In this document: one piece after another, positions 16,526 through 25,689 of the stretch
Layout: every line of letters begins with the position of its first letter
Position numbering within the stretch: position 1 is the stretch's first letter
NCBI GenBank assembly: GCA_963808615.1
Contig: CAWEGV010000013.1
Location: forward strand, 62,001 to 126,000
DNA length: 64,000 nt
Direction: 5' to 3'
DNA from: Palsa-504 sp963808615
Lineage (GTDB): Bacteria > Actinomycetota > Actinomycetes > Streptosporangiales > Streptosporangiaceae
The notes under the pieces: generated by a model
The model's input: the letters and a program-made list of their open reading frames with translations, nothing else
Told to the model about the DNA's origin: nothing
Database searches by the model: none
Made by a program: the position numbers and the translations under genes

Positions 16526-17553
16526 ATGAAACTCGGATTGCTGCTCGGCTTCTGGGCCCGGCGGGACCGCCGCCGGGCCTGATCGCCGCCGTCCGGGAGG
16601 CCGAAGCCATCGGCTATGAGTCGGTGTGGACCTCCGAGGGCCACGGTTCTGACGCGCTGACCCCGCTGGCCTGGGTCGGCGCCCACACCAGCACCATCGG
16701 GCTGGGTACCGCGGTCATGCACATGGCAGCCCGCGCGCCTGCCGCGACGGCCATGGCGGCGCTCAGCCTGGATCACCTGTCCGCCGGCCGCTTCACCCTC
16801 GGCCTCGGCCTATCCGGGCCGGACCTGGTCAAGGGGTGGTACGGGCGGCCGTTCGATCAGCCGCTCGGCCGCACCCGTGACTACCTGGCCATCGTGCGGC
16901 GCGTCCTGGCCGCCGATGCCCCGCTCGCGTACTCCGGCGCGCATCTGCGGCTGCCCGCGACGGATCCCGGCGAGCCGGTAATCCCCCTGACCAGCACGGT
17001 CCGGCCGTTGCGCCCGGACCTGCCCGTCGTGGTGGGCGCCGAGGGCCCGAAGAACGTCGCCCTGGCCCGGGAGATAGCCGACGGCTGGATCGCCACCTAC
17101 TACTCGCCCTACCGCGACAGCCACTACCGGGCCGCGCTCGCCGAAGGCGCGGCCCGCCCGGGCGCCCGCCGCGGGGCCGGGGACTTCCAGGTCATCGGCG
17201 CGGTGCCGCTGGTACTCGACCAGGACGTCGAGGCCGCGGCCGATCAGCTCCGCCCGCTGTTCGCCAGCTTCATCGGCCCGTCTGGTCGTAACTTCCACGC
17301 CCAGGCCTTCATCCGGATGGGCCTGGAGGAAACCGTCGCCCGCGTCGGGACACTGTGGGGCCAGGGCCAGTACGAGGAAGCGGCGGCCGCCATCCCGACC
17401 TGGGTGATCGAGCAGCTGGCGCTGATCGGCCCGCCGGGCAAGATCCGCGACGACCTCGCCGCCTGGCGCGCGTCCCTGGTGACGACGTTGCTGGTCTACG
17501 TGCCGTTGCAGATCTCGACCTTGCGCCAGGTCGCCGAGCTGGTCCTGGGCTGA
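16526..17553 (+). CDS. LLM-class (F420-type) flavin-dependent oxidoreductase, 5' frameshift
   Basis: An ATG at 16526 with an AGGAGG site starts the typical N-terminus MKLGLLLGFW, but that frame stops after 18 codons. The family continues one frame over: GPAGPPPGLIAAVREAEAIG, ESVWTSEGHGSDALTPLAWV and the substrate/cofactor segment VVVGAEGPKNVALAREIADG. Adding one G to the GGG run at 16554-16556 gives a single 342-residue luciferase-like protein similar to F420-dependent oxidoreductases of actinobacteria. The rest of the gene looks intact, so a missing base in the sequence is likelier than decay. It is divergent from the TetR gene and probably repressed by it. Confidence 0.78.
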
Positions 17554-17609
17554 GCTTGTCACAGGCCCGCACCGGACGGGGCGCCCTTGCCGTCCGCCGG
17601 AGCGGGTCG

Positions 17610-18740
17610 TTAGCTGGCCAGGACACGGATCTCGGCGCCGGGCAGGTCGGCCCACCAGTGGGCGTAGCGCCGGTAGACCGCGGGATCGCGGCCGGCCAGG
17701 AACGAGGCCAGCGCGCGGGCCTCGGCGGCGAGCTCGTCCCATGCCGCACGGGGCAGCGGGCGGAAGGCGGTGATCTCGATGCCTGCGGCGACCGCGCGCC
17801 ATACGCCGGCCACGTAGCCGTCGACCAGCACGGTGGGCAGGACATCTCCGTTCTGCCGCATGATCAGCGGACGGTATTCGGGCGGGGTGATCCGGCTGCG
17901 GTCGGCGTAGGCGAGCAGGATGCTGTCCCACATGCCCATCAGCCGGGGCGGGGCCGGGGTATCTCCGCCGGGACGCGGGGGGCCGGGCAGGTCGAACAGC
18001 TCTGTCCCGTCCGGGCCTTCGAGTACCTCGAGCTCGCCGGCCAGGGAACGCAGCGCGTCCCGGGCGGCGGATCGGCGGTGCAAGGTGAACTGCGTGATGT
18101 CGGCGGCCGTGGCCGGGCCGAACCCGGCCAGGTAACACCGGACCAGCCGCCGCAGGCACTCGGCGGGATCCCCGGCCGGTGCTGGTACCGGAGCGGCCAG
18201 GTAGGACGGCCGGGGACCGAACGACCACGGCCCGCCGGTCGGCGCGTGGACCAGCGGCGCGAAGGTCCGCAGCGCCCACCACACCCGGGGCTTGGCCGCC
18301 CCGAGCCGCGCCGTCAGCAGAGCCTGGACCTCGGCCGTGGTGCGGCGTTCGGCCACGAAGTCGAGCACCTGCGGGACCAGGGCATCGGCGTCGGCCACGG
18401 ACAGGCCGGTCGCCGTGAAGCGGCGGTCGTACAGCCGCGAGCCGCGCAGGACCTCCAGCATCGCGCCGCGGAATGCCGGATAGTCCCCGGCGTGCACGGC
18501 ATGCAGGGTGATCCGCATCAGCGTCGCCTTCACGATCGCGTGGCCGGCGAACGCCGCGTCCAGGTCGGCCGGGTCGAAATCCGAGAGCCGGTTCCACAGG
18601 GCCAGGTACGGCGAGGCGGCCTCCTGGGCCTGAAGCGCGACAATGCGCCGGACGGCCTGCGCCACGTCGACAGCCTCCCGGTGCAGCAGCATCTGCCGGG
18701 CCAGCGTGGCCCGGTTGAGCTGCCGGGCGGTCAGCCTCAT
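17610..18740 (-). CDS. Winged-helix DNA glycosylase-like protein (AlkZ/HTH_42 family)
   Basis: This 376-residue protein of the HTH_42 family contains AlkZ, which unhooks interstrand DNA crosslinks. The catalytic-type QxQ motif is present as IVALQAQEAASPYLALWNRL near residue 35. Family hallmarks follow: ATLMRITLHAVHAGDYPAFR, LVRCYLAGFGPATAADITQF and the late MWDSILLAYADRSRI. It may act in alkylation repair or in self-protection against a genotoxic natural product, though no biosynthetic cluster is visible here. The ATG at 18740 has a GGGGAGGAG site; an upstream open extension is antisense to the next gene and was rejected. Confidence 0.83.
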   Translation of the reverse strand: MRLTARQLNRATLARQMLLHREAVDVAQAVRRIVALQAQEAASPYLALWNRLSDFDPADLDAAFAGHAIVKATLMRITLHAVHAGDYPAFRGAMLEVLRGSRLYDRRFTATGLSVADADALVPQVLDFVAERRTTAEVQALLTARLGAAKPRVWWALRTFAPLVHAPTGGPWSFGPRPSYLAAPVPAPAGDPAECLRRLVRCYLAGFGPATAADITQFTLHRRSAARDALRSLAGELEVLEGPDGTELFDLPGPPRPGGDTPAPPRLMGMWDSILLAYADRSRITPPEYRPLIMRQNGDVLPTVLVDGYVAGVWRAVAAGIEITAFRPLPRAAWDELAAEARALASFLAGRDPAVYRRYAHWWADLPGAEIRVLAS

Positions 18741-18848
18741 GCGTGGCTCCTCCCCTGGGCGGCCGGCCCCGCGCTTGTCCGTGCTGCGCCCTGAGGCTAC
18801 CGTGGCGGCTGCAGGCGCGGCGGCCCGCGCCGGAGGAGGCATCGGACG

Positions 18849-19838
18849 GTGCAGGAGTTCGCAGAAAAGCTCGCGGTTATCACCGGCGGCGGCTCGGGCA
18901 TGGGCCGTGAGCTGGTCAGGCAGCTGGCGGAGCAAGGCTGCTCGGTGGCGGCCTGCGACCTGAACGCGGACGCCGTCGCGCAGGCGGCCGCCGCGGCCCA
19001 GGCGGACGCCCCGGCGGGCGCCCGGGTCAGCGGCCATGCCTGCGACGTGGCCGACGAGGCCCAGGTGCTGCGGTTCCGGGACGAGCTGCTGGCCGAGCAC
19101 GCCAGCGATCACGTGGACCTGGTCTTCGCTAATGCCGGCATGGGCGGGGGCGAGAGCTTCATCGCCTCCGATCGGCGGCTATGGGAACGGGTCCTCGCCG
19201 TCGACTGGTTCGGCGTGTACTACTGCGCCCGCGCGTTCCTGCCGCTGCTGATGGCCAGCAGCGAGGGCGTGCTGGTTAACACGAGCAGCGTGAACGGCTT
19301 GTGGGCCTCGCTGGGTCCGGGCGTACCGCAGACCGCCTACAGCACGGCCAAGTTCGCCGTGCGGGGCTTCACCGAGGCGCTCATCGAGGACCTGCGGAGC
19401 CACGCACCCAACGTCCGGGCAGTCCTGGTCATGCCGGGGCACGTGGGCACGGACATCGTGGTCAACAGCATGCGGGCGCGTGGCCTGCCCGCGCCGGAGC
19501 AGATGACCGAGGACCAGCTGGCGGAGGTGATCCCCCAGCGGGTACGGCCCGCGCTGGTCAAGGCCGGGCTGCTGAGCGAGGACACGTCGGCGGATGAACT
19601 GCGCCGGATACTGGCGCGGATGAACGACGACTTCCGGGACAAGGCCCCGGTCAGCGCGGTCGAGGCCGCGACCATCATCCTGGACGGGGTGCGGTCGGGG
19701 GCCTGGCGGATCCTCATCGGCGAGGACGCCAGGAGGATCGACGCGGCGGTGCGGGCCAAGCCCGAGGCCGCCTACGACTACGCCGAGCTGTTCGGCCTGC
19801 CCCAGACGCCATCCGGACCCGAGGGCGCGGACGCCTGA
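18849..19838 (+). CDS. SDR-family NAD(P)-dependent oxidoreductase
   Basis: This 329-residue short-chain dehydrogenase is somewhat longer than the classical 250. It has the cofactor motif VITGGGSGMGRELVRQL, the ANAGMG segment, the catalytic serine in VNTSSVNG and the catalytic pair in TAYSTAKFAVRGF. The extra C-terminal part (about residues 230-329) ends in AAYDYAELFGLP. It resembles SDRs acting on steroids or other hydrophobic alcohols, but the substrate is unknown. The start is the GTG at 18849, in a short gap divergent from the glycosylase gene. The 3' end overlaps the convergent kinase-like gene by about 60 bases. Confidence 0.88.
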   Translation: MQEFAEKLAVITGGGSGMGRELVRQLAEQGCSVAACDLNADAVAQAAAAAQADAPAGARVSGHACDVADEAQVLRFRDELLAEHASDHVDLVFANAGMGGGESFIASDRRLWERVLAVDWFGVYYCARAFLPLLMASSEGVLVNTSSVNGLWASLGPGVPQTAYSTAKFAVRGFTEALIEDLRSHAPNVRAVLVMPGHVGTDIVVNSMRARGLPAPEQMTEDQLAEVIPQRVRPALVKAGLLSEDTSADELRRILARMNDDFRDKAPVSAVEAATIILDGVRSGAWRILIGEDARRIDAAVRAKPEAAYDYAELFGLPQTPSGPEGADA

Positions 19839-20353
19839 GGCCACCGCCCGGCGAGGGCCCGGCGCCAGCGCCGGACCTCACGCGGGCTGCGCAGCACCAG
19901 GACGCGGGCCCGGTGCGGATCGAGCAGGCGGGCGGTGGCGGCCCGGGTTATGGCATCCCAGTCGGTGGGCCCGGCAGCTTCCCGGGCCGGCTCGGTGTAG
20001 TAGCGGCGCTGGCTCATCAGGAAGCGCCACAGCAGGCGCCATCCGCGATGCGGATTGGTGCCGGTCACGGTCAGCTTCAGGTGCCTGGTGAGGATCCGGC
20101 GCCGGGCCACGTGCCAGGGCAGGTCAAGCCAGATGATCAGGTCGGCCCGCTGCAGCAGTGCGTCGGCGCCGTACACGAAGATCCCCTCGGCCACCCACCG
20201 CGGCCGACGGGCGAGCTGGCCGAGATCGGTGCCGGAATCGAGCTCGGCCAGCTCGAGGTCCAGCACGGCGCCCAGCAGGCGGCCCAGGGTAGTCTTCCCC
20301 GCGCCGCCGCCGCCGATGATGTGGACGCGCTGCGGCCGGACTGCGGTGTTCAC
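19778..20353 (-). CDS. P-loop NTPase (adenylate kinase/topology-modulation-like)
   Basis: This protein of about 191 residues has a Walker A motif (VHIIGGGGAGKTTLGRLLG) close to its N-terminus and a DLELAELD segment. The region DLIIWLDLPWHVARRRILTR looks like the Walker B/lid part of small nucleoside or shikimate-kinase-like proteins often annotated as topology modulation proteins. The substrate is unknown. The start is uncertain: the GTG at 20353 places the P-loop at a normal distance, while an upstream GTG at 20443 would add a low-complexity leader. It overlaps the convergent SDR gene at its 3' end. Confidence 0.72.
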   Translation of the reverse strand: MNTAVRPQRVHIIGGGGAGKTTLGRLLGAVLDLELAELDSGTDLGQLARRPRWVAEGIFVYGADALLQRADLIIWLDLPWHVARRRILTRHLKLTVTGTNPHRGWRLLWRFLMSQRRYYTEPAREAAGPTDWDAITRAATARLLDPHRARVLVLRSPREVRRWRRALAGRWPQASAPSGPDGVWGRPNSSA

Positions 20354-20637
20354 CGATCCAGTCGCCCGGCCGGCCGAGGCCTGCGGACGCGCCGCGGCCG
20401 CCGGCTTCCGATGCGGCCGCGGCGCCCTGCTGTACCTGAGCACCGGTCAGGGGATGAAGACCGGCCGCCGGCCCCGCTGGTCCCTGTTCGAGCGCGCCTG
20501 CAGGCCCTGCTCGACGGCGCGCTGGCTGACCCGAGGGCTGACGCCGCGCCGTGCTATGCGGCCGGATCCGAACGCTAGGCAAACCCGGCGAGCATCGCCT
20601 CGGCCCGGGCGGCACCGTCGGCGGCGACCGGCAGGCG

Positions 20638-21492
20638 CTACGGTGCGGGCGGCCCGGCCTGGATGCGGCGCTGCAGTTCGGCCCAGCCGTCCGGGGTACG
20701 CGGGATCGTCCACCAGCTCTCTACCCACCAGGTCGCGCCGGCGGCGGCCCAGGGCTCCGGGTCCGGCGGGCTGAGCGCGACGAACTCGCCGGTGCTGTCG
20801 GCCTCGATGATCACGTCATAGGAGGCGCCGGATCGTCCTAGCTGGTCGCGGCGGGACCGGACCTGATCGACGAGGAGAGCCAGCTCGTCGGGAGTGCGGA
20901 CGCCGCGCCCGTCGTCCTGGTCGATGACGGCGGGCAGTAGCCCGTCCCAGCGCGCGGCCCGGTCCAGTGACGGCTGGCGGTCCCGGCCGGCGACGTAGGC
21001 GCCGACCATCCAGACCGGCGGGCGCGGCTGCTGGACCGGCGGTGGCGGCGGCATGAAGTCGGTAGGCCGGGCCCAGTAGTGCTTGCCGTCGTAGCTGAAC
21101 GGCTGGCCGCGCATCAGCCCGTCGTAGATGGCCAGGCATTCGTCCACCTTCTCCACCCGGGTGCGCCGGCCCTCGTCCGGCTCGAAGGCCGTCCAGCCCG
21201 CGTGCACGGCACCGAGCCCGGCGCTGAGGATGGCCCGCCCCCCGCTGAGCCGGTCCACCGTGCCGACGGCCGAGGCCAGGTCCCACGGTTTCCAGCGGGC
21301 GACCGGGGTCAGCAGGGTGCCGAGCCTGATCCGCTCGGTCGTCATGCTGGCCGCGGCCAGCGACACCCAGGCGTGGACGCCCCACACGGCCTCCCAGGTG
21401 AACACCCCGTCCCAGCCGTGCTGCTCGCCGAGCGCTGCCACCGCGGCGAAATCCCTGGCGTCCGCATAAGGAACGACGAAGCCGAATCGCAT
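20638..21492 (-). CDS. LLM-class flavin-dependent oxidoreductase
   Basis: This 284-residue luciferase-like monooxygenase/F420-dependent oxidoreductase starts MRFGFVVPYADARDFAAVAA. It has the family segment MTTERIRLGTLLTPVARWKP and a TVDRLSGGRAILSAGLGAVH flavin/F420-binding region. It is shorter than most relatives (300-340) because the C-terminal helices are compact. It stands alone between a kinase-like gene and the beta-propeller operon, all on the minus strand. After the TAG stop, 20 further sense codons precede another TAG, but there is no reason to assume readthrough. Confidence 0.86.
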   Translation of the reverse strand: MRFGFVVPYADARDFAAVAALGEQHGWDGVFTWEAVWGVHAWVSLAAASMTTERIRLGTLLTPVARWKPWDLASAVGTVDRLSGGRAILSAGLGAVHAGWTAFEPDEGRRTRVEKVDECLAIYDGLMRGQPFSYDGKHYWARPTDFMPPPPPVQQPRPPVWMVGAYVAGRDRQPSLDRAARWDGLLPAVIDQDDGRGVRTPDELALLVDQVRSRRDQLGRSGASYDVIIEADSTGEFVALSPPDPEPWAAAGATWWVESWWTIPRTPDGWAELQRRIQAGPPAP

Positions 21493-21583
21493 CGCCCCAA
21501 CCTACAAGGAGGCACCGTCAGAGACCGGGAACGCGGCAGCCCCCGCTGCTGCTGCAAGCGGGGGCTGCCGGAGGACGAGCGGT

Positions 21584-22774
21584 CTAGCTTGATTGGGGGG
21601 TGGGGGTGGAGGTCAGCACGATGCCCGCGGGGTCCATGCCGTCGCCGGAGTTGGCCCCGTCGCCGCCGAGGTTGACGGTGCCGACCACGCTGCCGTTCGC
21701 CGCGTCCAGCGCCGTGAGGATCCCCGAGGTGATCCCGGTGACCCACAGCTGCGAGCCGTCGGGCGTCAGGGCCAGCACGTCAGGCCCGCCGGCCAGCGAG
21801 ATCGTGTTGCTGACCTTGCCGGTCTTGGTGCTGACGACCGAGATCGTATTGGAATCGGGGTTGGCCACGTAAAGGGTGCCGCCGTTGGCCGAGAGGGCGA
21901 GCCCCCACGGGAGCTGGCCGACCGGGATCGTTCCGGTGACCTTGCCGGTGGCCGCGCTGATCACCTCGACCAGCCCCTGGGCGGTGTTGGTCACGTAGAC
22001 CGTGCGGCCATCGGGAGAGACCGCGATGCCGTGCGGATCACCGAGGCCGTGGATGATGCCGGTAACCCGGTCGTTCGCGGTGCCGAAGATCCACAGTCCC
22101 GCCGCCGTGGTCACGTAGGCCGTGGCGCCGGACGGAGAGAACTCGATCTGGGCCGGCGCGCTGGGCAGCGGCAGCGTGGCGGTCACCTTGTCCGTCGCGG
22201 TCGAGATCACCTTGATGTCCGTGGGCGACCCCCGGCCGGTCTGCGGGCCGGTGTCGGCCACCCACAACTGCGATCCGTCCGGCGACACCGCCAGGTCATC
22301 GGGGTTGATCCCGACGTGAATGTCTGTCTCGGCCGGGTTGTAGTTCTTCGGGTCAAGTGTGGCCGAGTCGACGATCGACACCATGCCGTTACCGGTGTCG
22401 GCGAAGTACAGCGTGTCGCCGTGGATGGCGATGCCCTGGACGCTCGAGGCGTAGTTGACATCTCCCGGGTCGCCGGGCACCGCCGGGTCGCCCACGTTGT
22501 AGTTCTGGACGTAGGAGCAGTTAGCCGTGTCGATGGCGTCGAAGGACTGGTAGCCCGCGAGCGCGACGTAGGCGGCACCGGCCGGCCCGGTGCACGTCGA
22601 CGCGGCCAGGCGGGCGGTGCTTGACCCCTTGGTCCCCGCGTGCTGCGCGGCGGGCTGGCCGACGGTCAGCGCGACCGTGGTCCCGGCCACGACGATCAGC
22701 GCAGCTGACCCGGCCACGAGCGAGCGGCGCACGGTCCAGAAGCGGCCCGAGCCGGAAGAATCGAGCAGCGACAT
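21584..22774 (-). CDS. Secreted/anchored YVTN-type beta-propeller protein
   Basis: The 396 residues begin with a membrane anchor or signal segment (RRSLVAGSAALIVVAGTTVA, about residues 16-36). A seven-bladed YncE-like propeller follows, built of repeats such as AVSPDGSQLWVADTG, AVSPDGRTVYVTNTAQGLVE and ALSANGGTLYVANPDSNTIS. Such propellers bind partners or metal-ligand complexes outside the cell; there is no visible active site. It begins immediately after the stop of the phosphoesterase gene (TGA then ATG without a gap), so the two proteins are made together and may act on the same extracellular target. Confidence 0.83.
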   Translation of the reverse strand: MSLLDSSGSGRFWTVRRSLVAGSAALIVVAGTTVALTVGQPAAQHAGTKGSSTARLAASTCTGPAGAAYVALAGYQSFDAIDTANCSYVQNYNVGDPAVPGDPGDVNYASSVQGIAIHGDTLYFADTGNGMVSIVDSATLDPKNYNPAETDIHVGINPDDLAVSPDGSQLWVADTGPQTGRGSPTDIKVISTATDKVTATLPLPSAPAQIEFSPSGATAYVTTAAGLWIFGTANDRVTGIIHGLGDPHGIAVSPDGRTVYVTNTAQGLVEVISAATGKVTGTIPVGQLPWGLALSANGGTLYVANPDSNTISVVSTKTGKVSNTISLAGGPDVLALTPDGSQLWVTGITSGILTALDAANGSVVGTVNLGGDGANSGDGMDPAGIVLTSTPTPQSS

Positions 22775-24244
22775 TCAGATCACCCCCACCGCGCTGGTCG
22801 CGCCGTTGCGCACCGGCTTGCGGCCGGGCGGTTGGACCGGGAAGGTCTGGCTGGCTCCGGGGATGGGCGGGAGCTGGAACTGGAGCACCTCGTTCTCCGC
22901 TGCCTCCAGTTCCGCCTTGGTCCCCGGGAGCCGCGGGAACCTCCGGTTCGGGATGGCGCCGAGGGCGCTGGTGAGATCGCCGACGGTCTCCCGCCGCCAC
23001 GGCGTGATGTTCGGGTTCACCACGCCGGTCACCGTCTCGATCAGCCGCTGCACGGAGGTGTGATCGAAGGTGTCGTGGCAGACGAAGCCGCCCACGGTCC
23101 AGGGCGACACGATGACGCACGGCACCCGGAAGCCCAGCCCGATCGGGTCGCTGACCTTGTCGACGGTGATGAACTCGCCGGCCGTGCCCGTCGGCGGGGT
23201 CGGCGGGGTGACGTGATCGAAGTACCCGTCGTTCTCGTCGTAGATGAGGACGAAGACGGTCTTGGCGAAGACGTCGGGCTTCGACGCGATGGCGTTGACC
23301 TTGCTCGCGACGAAGTCAGCGCCGGCCGCGGGCATGAAGTCGGGGTGCTCGGACTGGTAGGACGTGGGGATGATCCAGGACACCGCGGGCAGCCGGTCGT
23401 GGGCGGCGTCGTACTCGAACTGTCCTGCCTGGTAGAAGCGCATCGCGTTCTGGTACAGCGGCGACGACACCGGGGCGTTCTGGTACTGGTCGAAGTACTC
23501 AAGCACGTTCATCCCGTAGTTGTCGATCTCCTGGTAGACCTTCCAGCTCACCCCGGCATTGGTGAGCATCTCCGGGTAGGTCGGCCACGAGTAGCCCTCG
23601 GGCGGTACGTAGTTGCCGTAGACCGGGCCGCCCGCTACCCCAGCCGGATCCACCTGGCCGGTCATCAGGTACAGCCGGTTGGGCCAGGTCGGGCCCATCA
23701 TCGAGCAGTGGTAGCCGTCGCAGATGGTGAAGGCATCGGCCAGGGCCCAGTGGAACGGGACGTCGGCCCGCCTGAAGTAGGCCATCGTGTACTGCCCGGC
23801 TACGCCGTCGGAGGCCAGGTGCGCGGTGACGAACCCGTCCATCTTCCCGCCGTCCCAGGACTGGTGCTGCGGACCCCAGCTGTGACTGGTGGAGGGCAGG
23901 TTCTGCGCGCTGGTGCTGGCCGTGTCGGTGTGGAACGGGAGCAGGTACTTGTCAGGGTTCTGCGCGTCGGCCTGGTAGAAGCGGCTCTTGGGCACGCTCG
24001 GGTCGGCGAAGCCGCGGACGCCGGGCATGGCGCCGAAGTAGTGGTCGAAGGAGCGGTTCTCCTGCATCAGGACCACGACGTGCTTGATCTCGGAGAGGGC
24101 CGCGCTGGTGAGGCCCGCGCTGCCGGGTGCCGCTGGCCTGGAACCTTCGATGATCTTCCGCAGGCTGGATGGCAGGGCGAAAGACGCCAGTACCATTCCG
24201 CCCGCCGACGCCATCAGCTGGCGCCGACTCACCTCAATCGTCAC
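22775..24244 (-). CDS. TAT-exported phosphoesterase (phospholipase C/acid phosphatase family)
   Basis: This 489-residue enzyme of the PF04185 phosphoesterase family cleaves phosphodiesters or monoesters outside the cytoplasm. The N-terminus SRRQLMASAGGMVLASFALP is a twin-arginine signal. The family motif KHVVVLMQENRSFDHYFG follows near residue 55, then MGPTWPNRLYLMTG, and later VLIYDENDGYFDHVTPP, which supplies metal-binding Asp/His. The GTG at 24244 has a GGAGG site seven bases upstream; the longer open frame above it is not protein-like. It is the first gene of an operon with the beta-propeller protein and is expressed away from a DUF1707 gene across a 249-base region. Confidence 0.88.
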   Translation of the reverse strand: MTIEVSRRQLMASAGGMVLASFALPSSLRKIIEGSRPAAPGSAGLTSAALSEIKHVVVLMQENRSFDHYFGAMPGVRGFADPSVPKSRFYQADAQNPDKYLLPFHTDTASTSAQNLPSTSHSWGPQHQSWDGGKMDGFVTAHLASDGVAGQYTMAYFRRADVPFHWALADAFTICDGYHCSMMGPTWPNRLYLMTGQVDPAGVAGGPVYGNYVPPEGYSWPTYPEMLTNAGVSWKVYQEIDNYGMNVLEYFDQYQNAPVSSPLYQNAMRFYQAGQFEYDAAHDRLPAVSWIIPTSYQSEHPDFMPAAGADFVASKVNAIASKPDVFAKTVFVLIYDENDGYFDHVTPPTPPTGTAGEFITVDKVSDPIGLGFRVPCVIVSPWTVGGFVCHDTFDHTSVQRLIETVTGVVNPNITPWRRETVGDLTSALGAIPNRRFPRLPGTKAELEAAENEVLQFQLPPIPGASQTFPVQPPGRKPVRNGATSAVGVI

Positions 24245-24493
24245 GTAGGAGCCTCCAAACGCGGGAGTAGCAGCCAGAACGACAGGGCAAACCATAACGA
24301 ATAAAGCCAGGTCTCTCCGGGGAGGCTCGCCCGAACCCGGACAATATTGCTCGCGGAGGGCTAACAACGGACGAGAAGAAACCATCAAATGATCAAAAAA
24401 TGAATAATCCGGTGTGGTTACCCGCGCTACGCGGCAGCCAGACGGCTGAGTTACGATACATCGCGTTGCCTGAACACGGCCGGAAGGAATGCG

Positions 24494-25140
24494 ATGGAAA
24501 CGACGAACGGGGGCCCGCAGGACACGGCGGCGACAGGAGGGTTGCCTGGCGCGAGCCGGGGACCAGCCCGGCCATCCGTGCTTCGGACCAGGAACGGGAC
24601 GCCGTGGTGCAGCGCGTCCAGCAGGCATTCGCCGAGGGCCGCCTGGATGACGTGGAGTTCGACGAGCGGATGCGGACGGCGCTGACGGCCCGCACGCACG
24701 CGGATCTCGACGTGCTGCTCACCGACCTGCCCGCCGCCTCGGCACCCGCCCAGGTGCCCGCGGCCGGCCGCCGCGGGCCTGGCCGGCTGGCGATCGCGCT
24801 GAAGAGCTCGGTCCGGCGGGCCGGCCGGTGGCGGGTGCCGGAGAAGTACACCACGGTCGTCTACAAGGGCGACGGCTGGCTCGACCTGCGGGCCGCCGAG
24901 CTGAGCGGCCCGGTCACCACGTTCCTGACGGTGGCCTACAAATCCAGGGTGACGATCCTGGTGCCGCCGGGCGTCCGGGTGGAGATGACCGGGTTCGGCG
25001 TCACGCAGGGTGCGGAGGAAGAGGATCCCGGTTACCGGCTGCCGGTGGACGCCCCGGCGATCAACGTGCGCGGGATCGCCTACAAGGGCACCGTCGAGGT
25101 CACCACCCGCCCGCCGGAGCGGCGGGCGCTGGGCCGGTAG
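24494..25140 (+). CDS. DUF1707-domain protein with LiaF-like C-terminus, 5' frameshift
   Basis: The likely start is the ATG at 24494, with a GGAAGGA ribosome site and an N-terminus METTNGGPQDTAATGG. The conserved DUF1707 helix pair (IRASDQERDAVVQRVQQAFA and GRLDDVEFDERMRTALTART) lies one frame over. Adding one G to the GGGG run at 24558-24561 gives a continuous 215-residue protein. After the domain, a beta-rich part (YTTVVYKGDGWLDLRAAELS, then TILVPPGVRVEMTGFG) resembles the C-terminal domain of cell-wall-stress proteins. Small actinobacterial proteins of this type are common and of unknown biochemical role. The frame break is probably a missing base. Confidence 0.72.
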
Positions 25141-25146
25141 CGGCCC

Positions 25147-25270
25147 GCCGGGCCAGGCACGCCCGGGAGGGTCAGCCGGGCCAGGCACGCCCGGGAGGGT
25201 CAGCCGGGCCAGGCACGCCCGGGAGGGTCAGCCGGGCCAGGCACGCCCGGCAGGTAAGCCCGGCAGGTAA
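25147..25270. repeat. 28-bp tandem repeat, about 3.7 copies
   Basis: Three identical 28-bp units start at 25147, 25175 and 25203 with GCCGGGCCAGGCACGCCCGG. A degenerate fourth unit follows at 25231, and a 13-bp fragment (GCCCGGCAGGTAA) repeats its end. Because 28 is not a multiple of three, each unit changes frame. The array covers the 3' end of the minus-strand Cys-rich gene and its stop codon, so a change in copy number would alter that protein's tail. Confidence 0.85.
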
Positions 25271-25516
25271 GCAGAGCCAGGGACCGGCCTGGTGGCAGTT
25301 GATGTCGTGCGGCGGCTCGTAGAACGTCGCGTCCCAGAGCTGGGCGTGGCAGGTCTGGCATGACACCCACAGGTGCCCCATGCCCCGGCCGCGCTCGGCT
25401 TGCTCCCGTGCCGGGGTGCAGATACAGGGTTTCCAGCCGACTCGCGCCAGGCCGGGCCACAGCTGGTGGCCGAACGGGCAGCGCTGCGGCCGGTGCGAGA
25501 ACAGGGACACAGACAT
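25172..25516 (-). CDS. Small Cys/His-rich putative zinc protein, family not recognised
   Basis: This is a protein of about 114 residues with a regular set of possible metal ligands: RCPFGHQLWPG near residue 12, PCIC near 30, VSCQTCHAQLW near 50, NCHQ near 74 and CRAC near 90. The segment MGHLWVSCQTCHAQLWDATF then YEPPHDI looks conserved-protein-like rather than random. The start at 25516 (MSVSLFSHRPQRC) is a choice; an ATG at 25528 is possible and neither has a good ribosome site. The last 20 or so residues come from the 28-bp repeat and are probably not part of the ancestral protein. Function unknown. Confidence 0.5.
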   Translation of the reverse strand: MSVSLFSHRPQRCPFGHQLWPGLARVGWKPCICTPAREQAERGRGMGHLWVSCQTCHAQLWDATFYEPPHDINCHQAGPWLCLPAGLTCRACLARLTLPGVPGPADPPGRAWPG

Positions 25517-25689
25517 GACGATGATCATGTCATAACTGCAGCTCGAAAGGCCAGTTCGAAGAAAGGATCTAGCTACCGGCGGCGCCCCGCAGCGGCGGGC
25601 GGGGGGCGCGGGGCCGGATGCCCGCGCCCGCGCTTGTCGCGGCGGGAGAGGGCGCCGGGCCGGAGGCGAAGCGTGGGAGGATGGGCGCC

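Noticed and set aside
20573..20640. Stop-codon readthrough of the oxidoreductase gene (TAG followed by 20 sense codons)
   Set aside because: The protein already has a complete family length and there is no readthrough context.
25147..25270. Possible CRISPR array
   Set aside because: Units follow each other without spacers and the fourth is degenerate; it is a plain tandem repeat.
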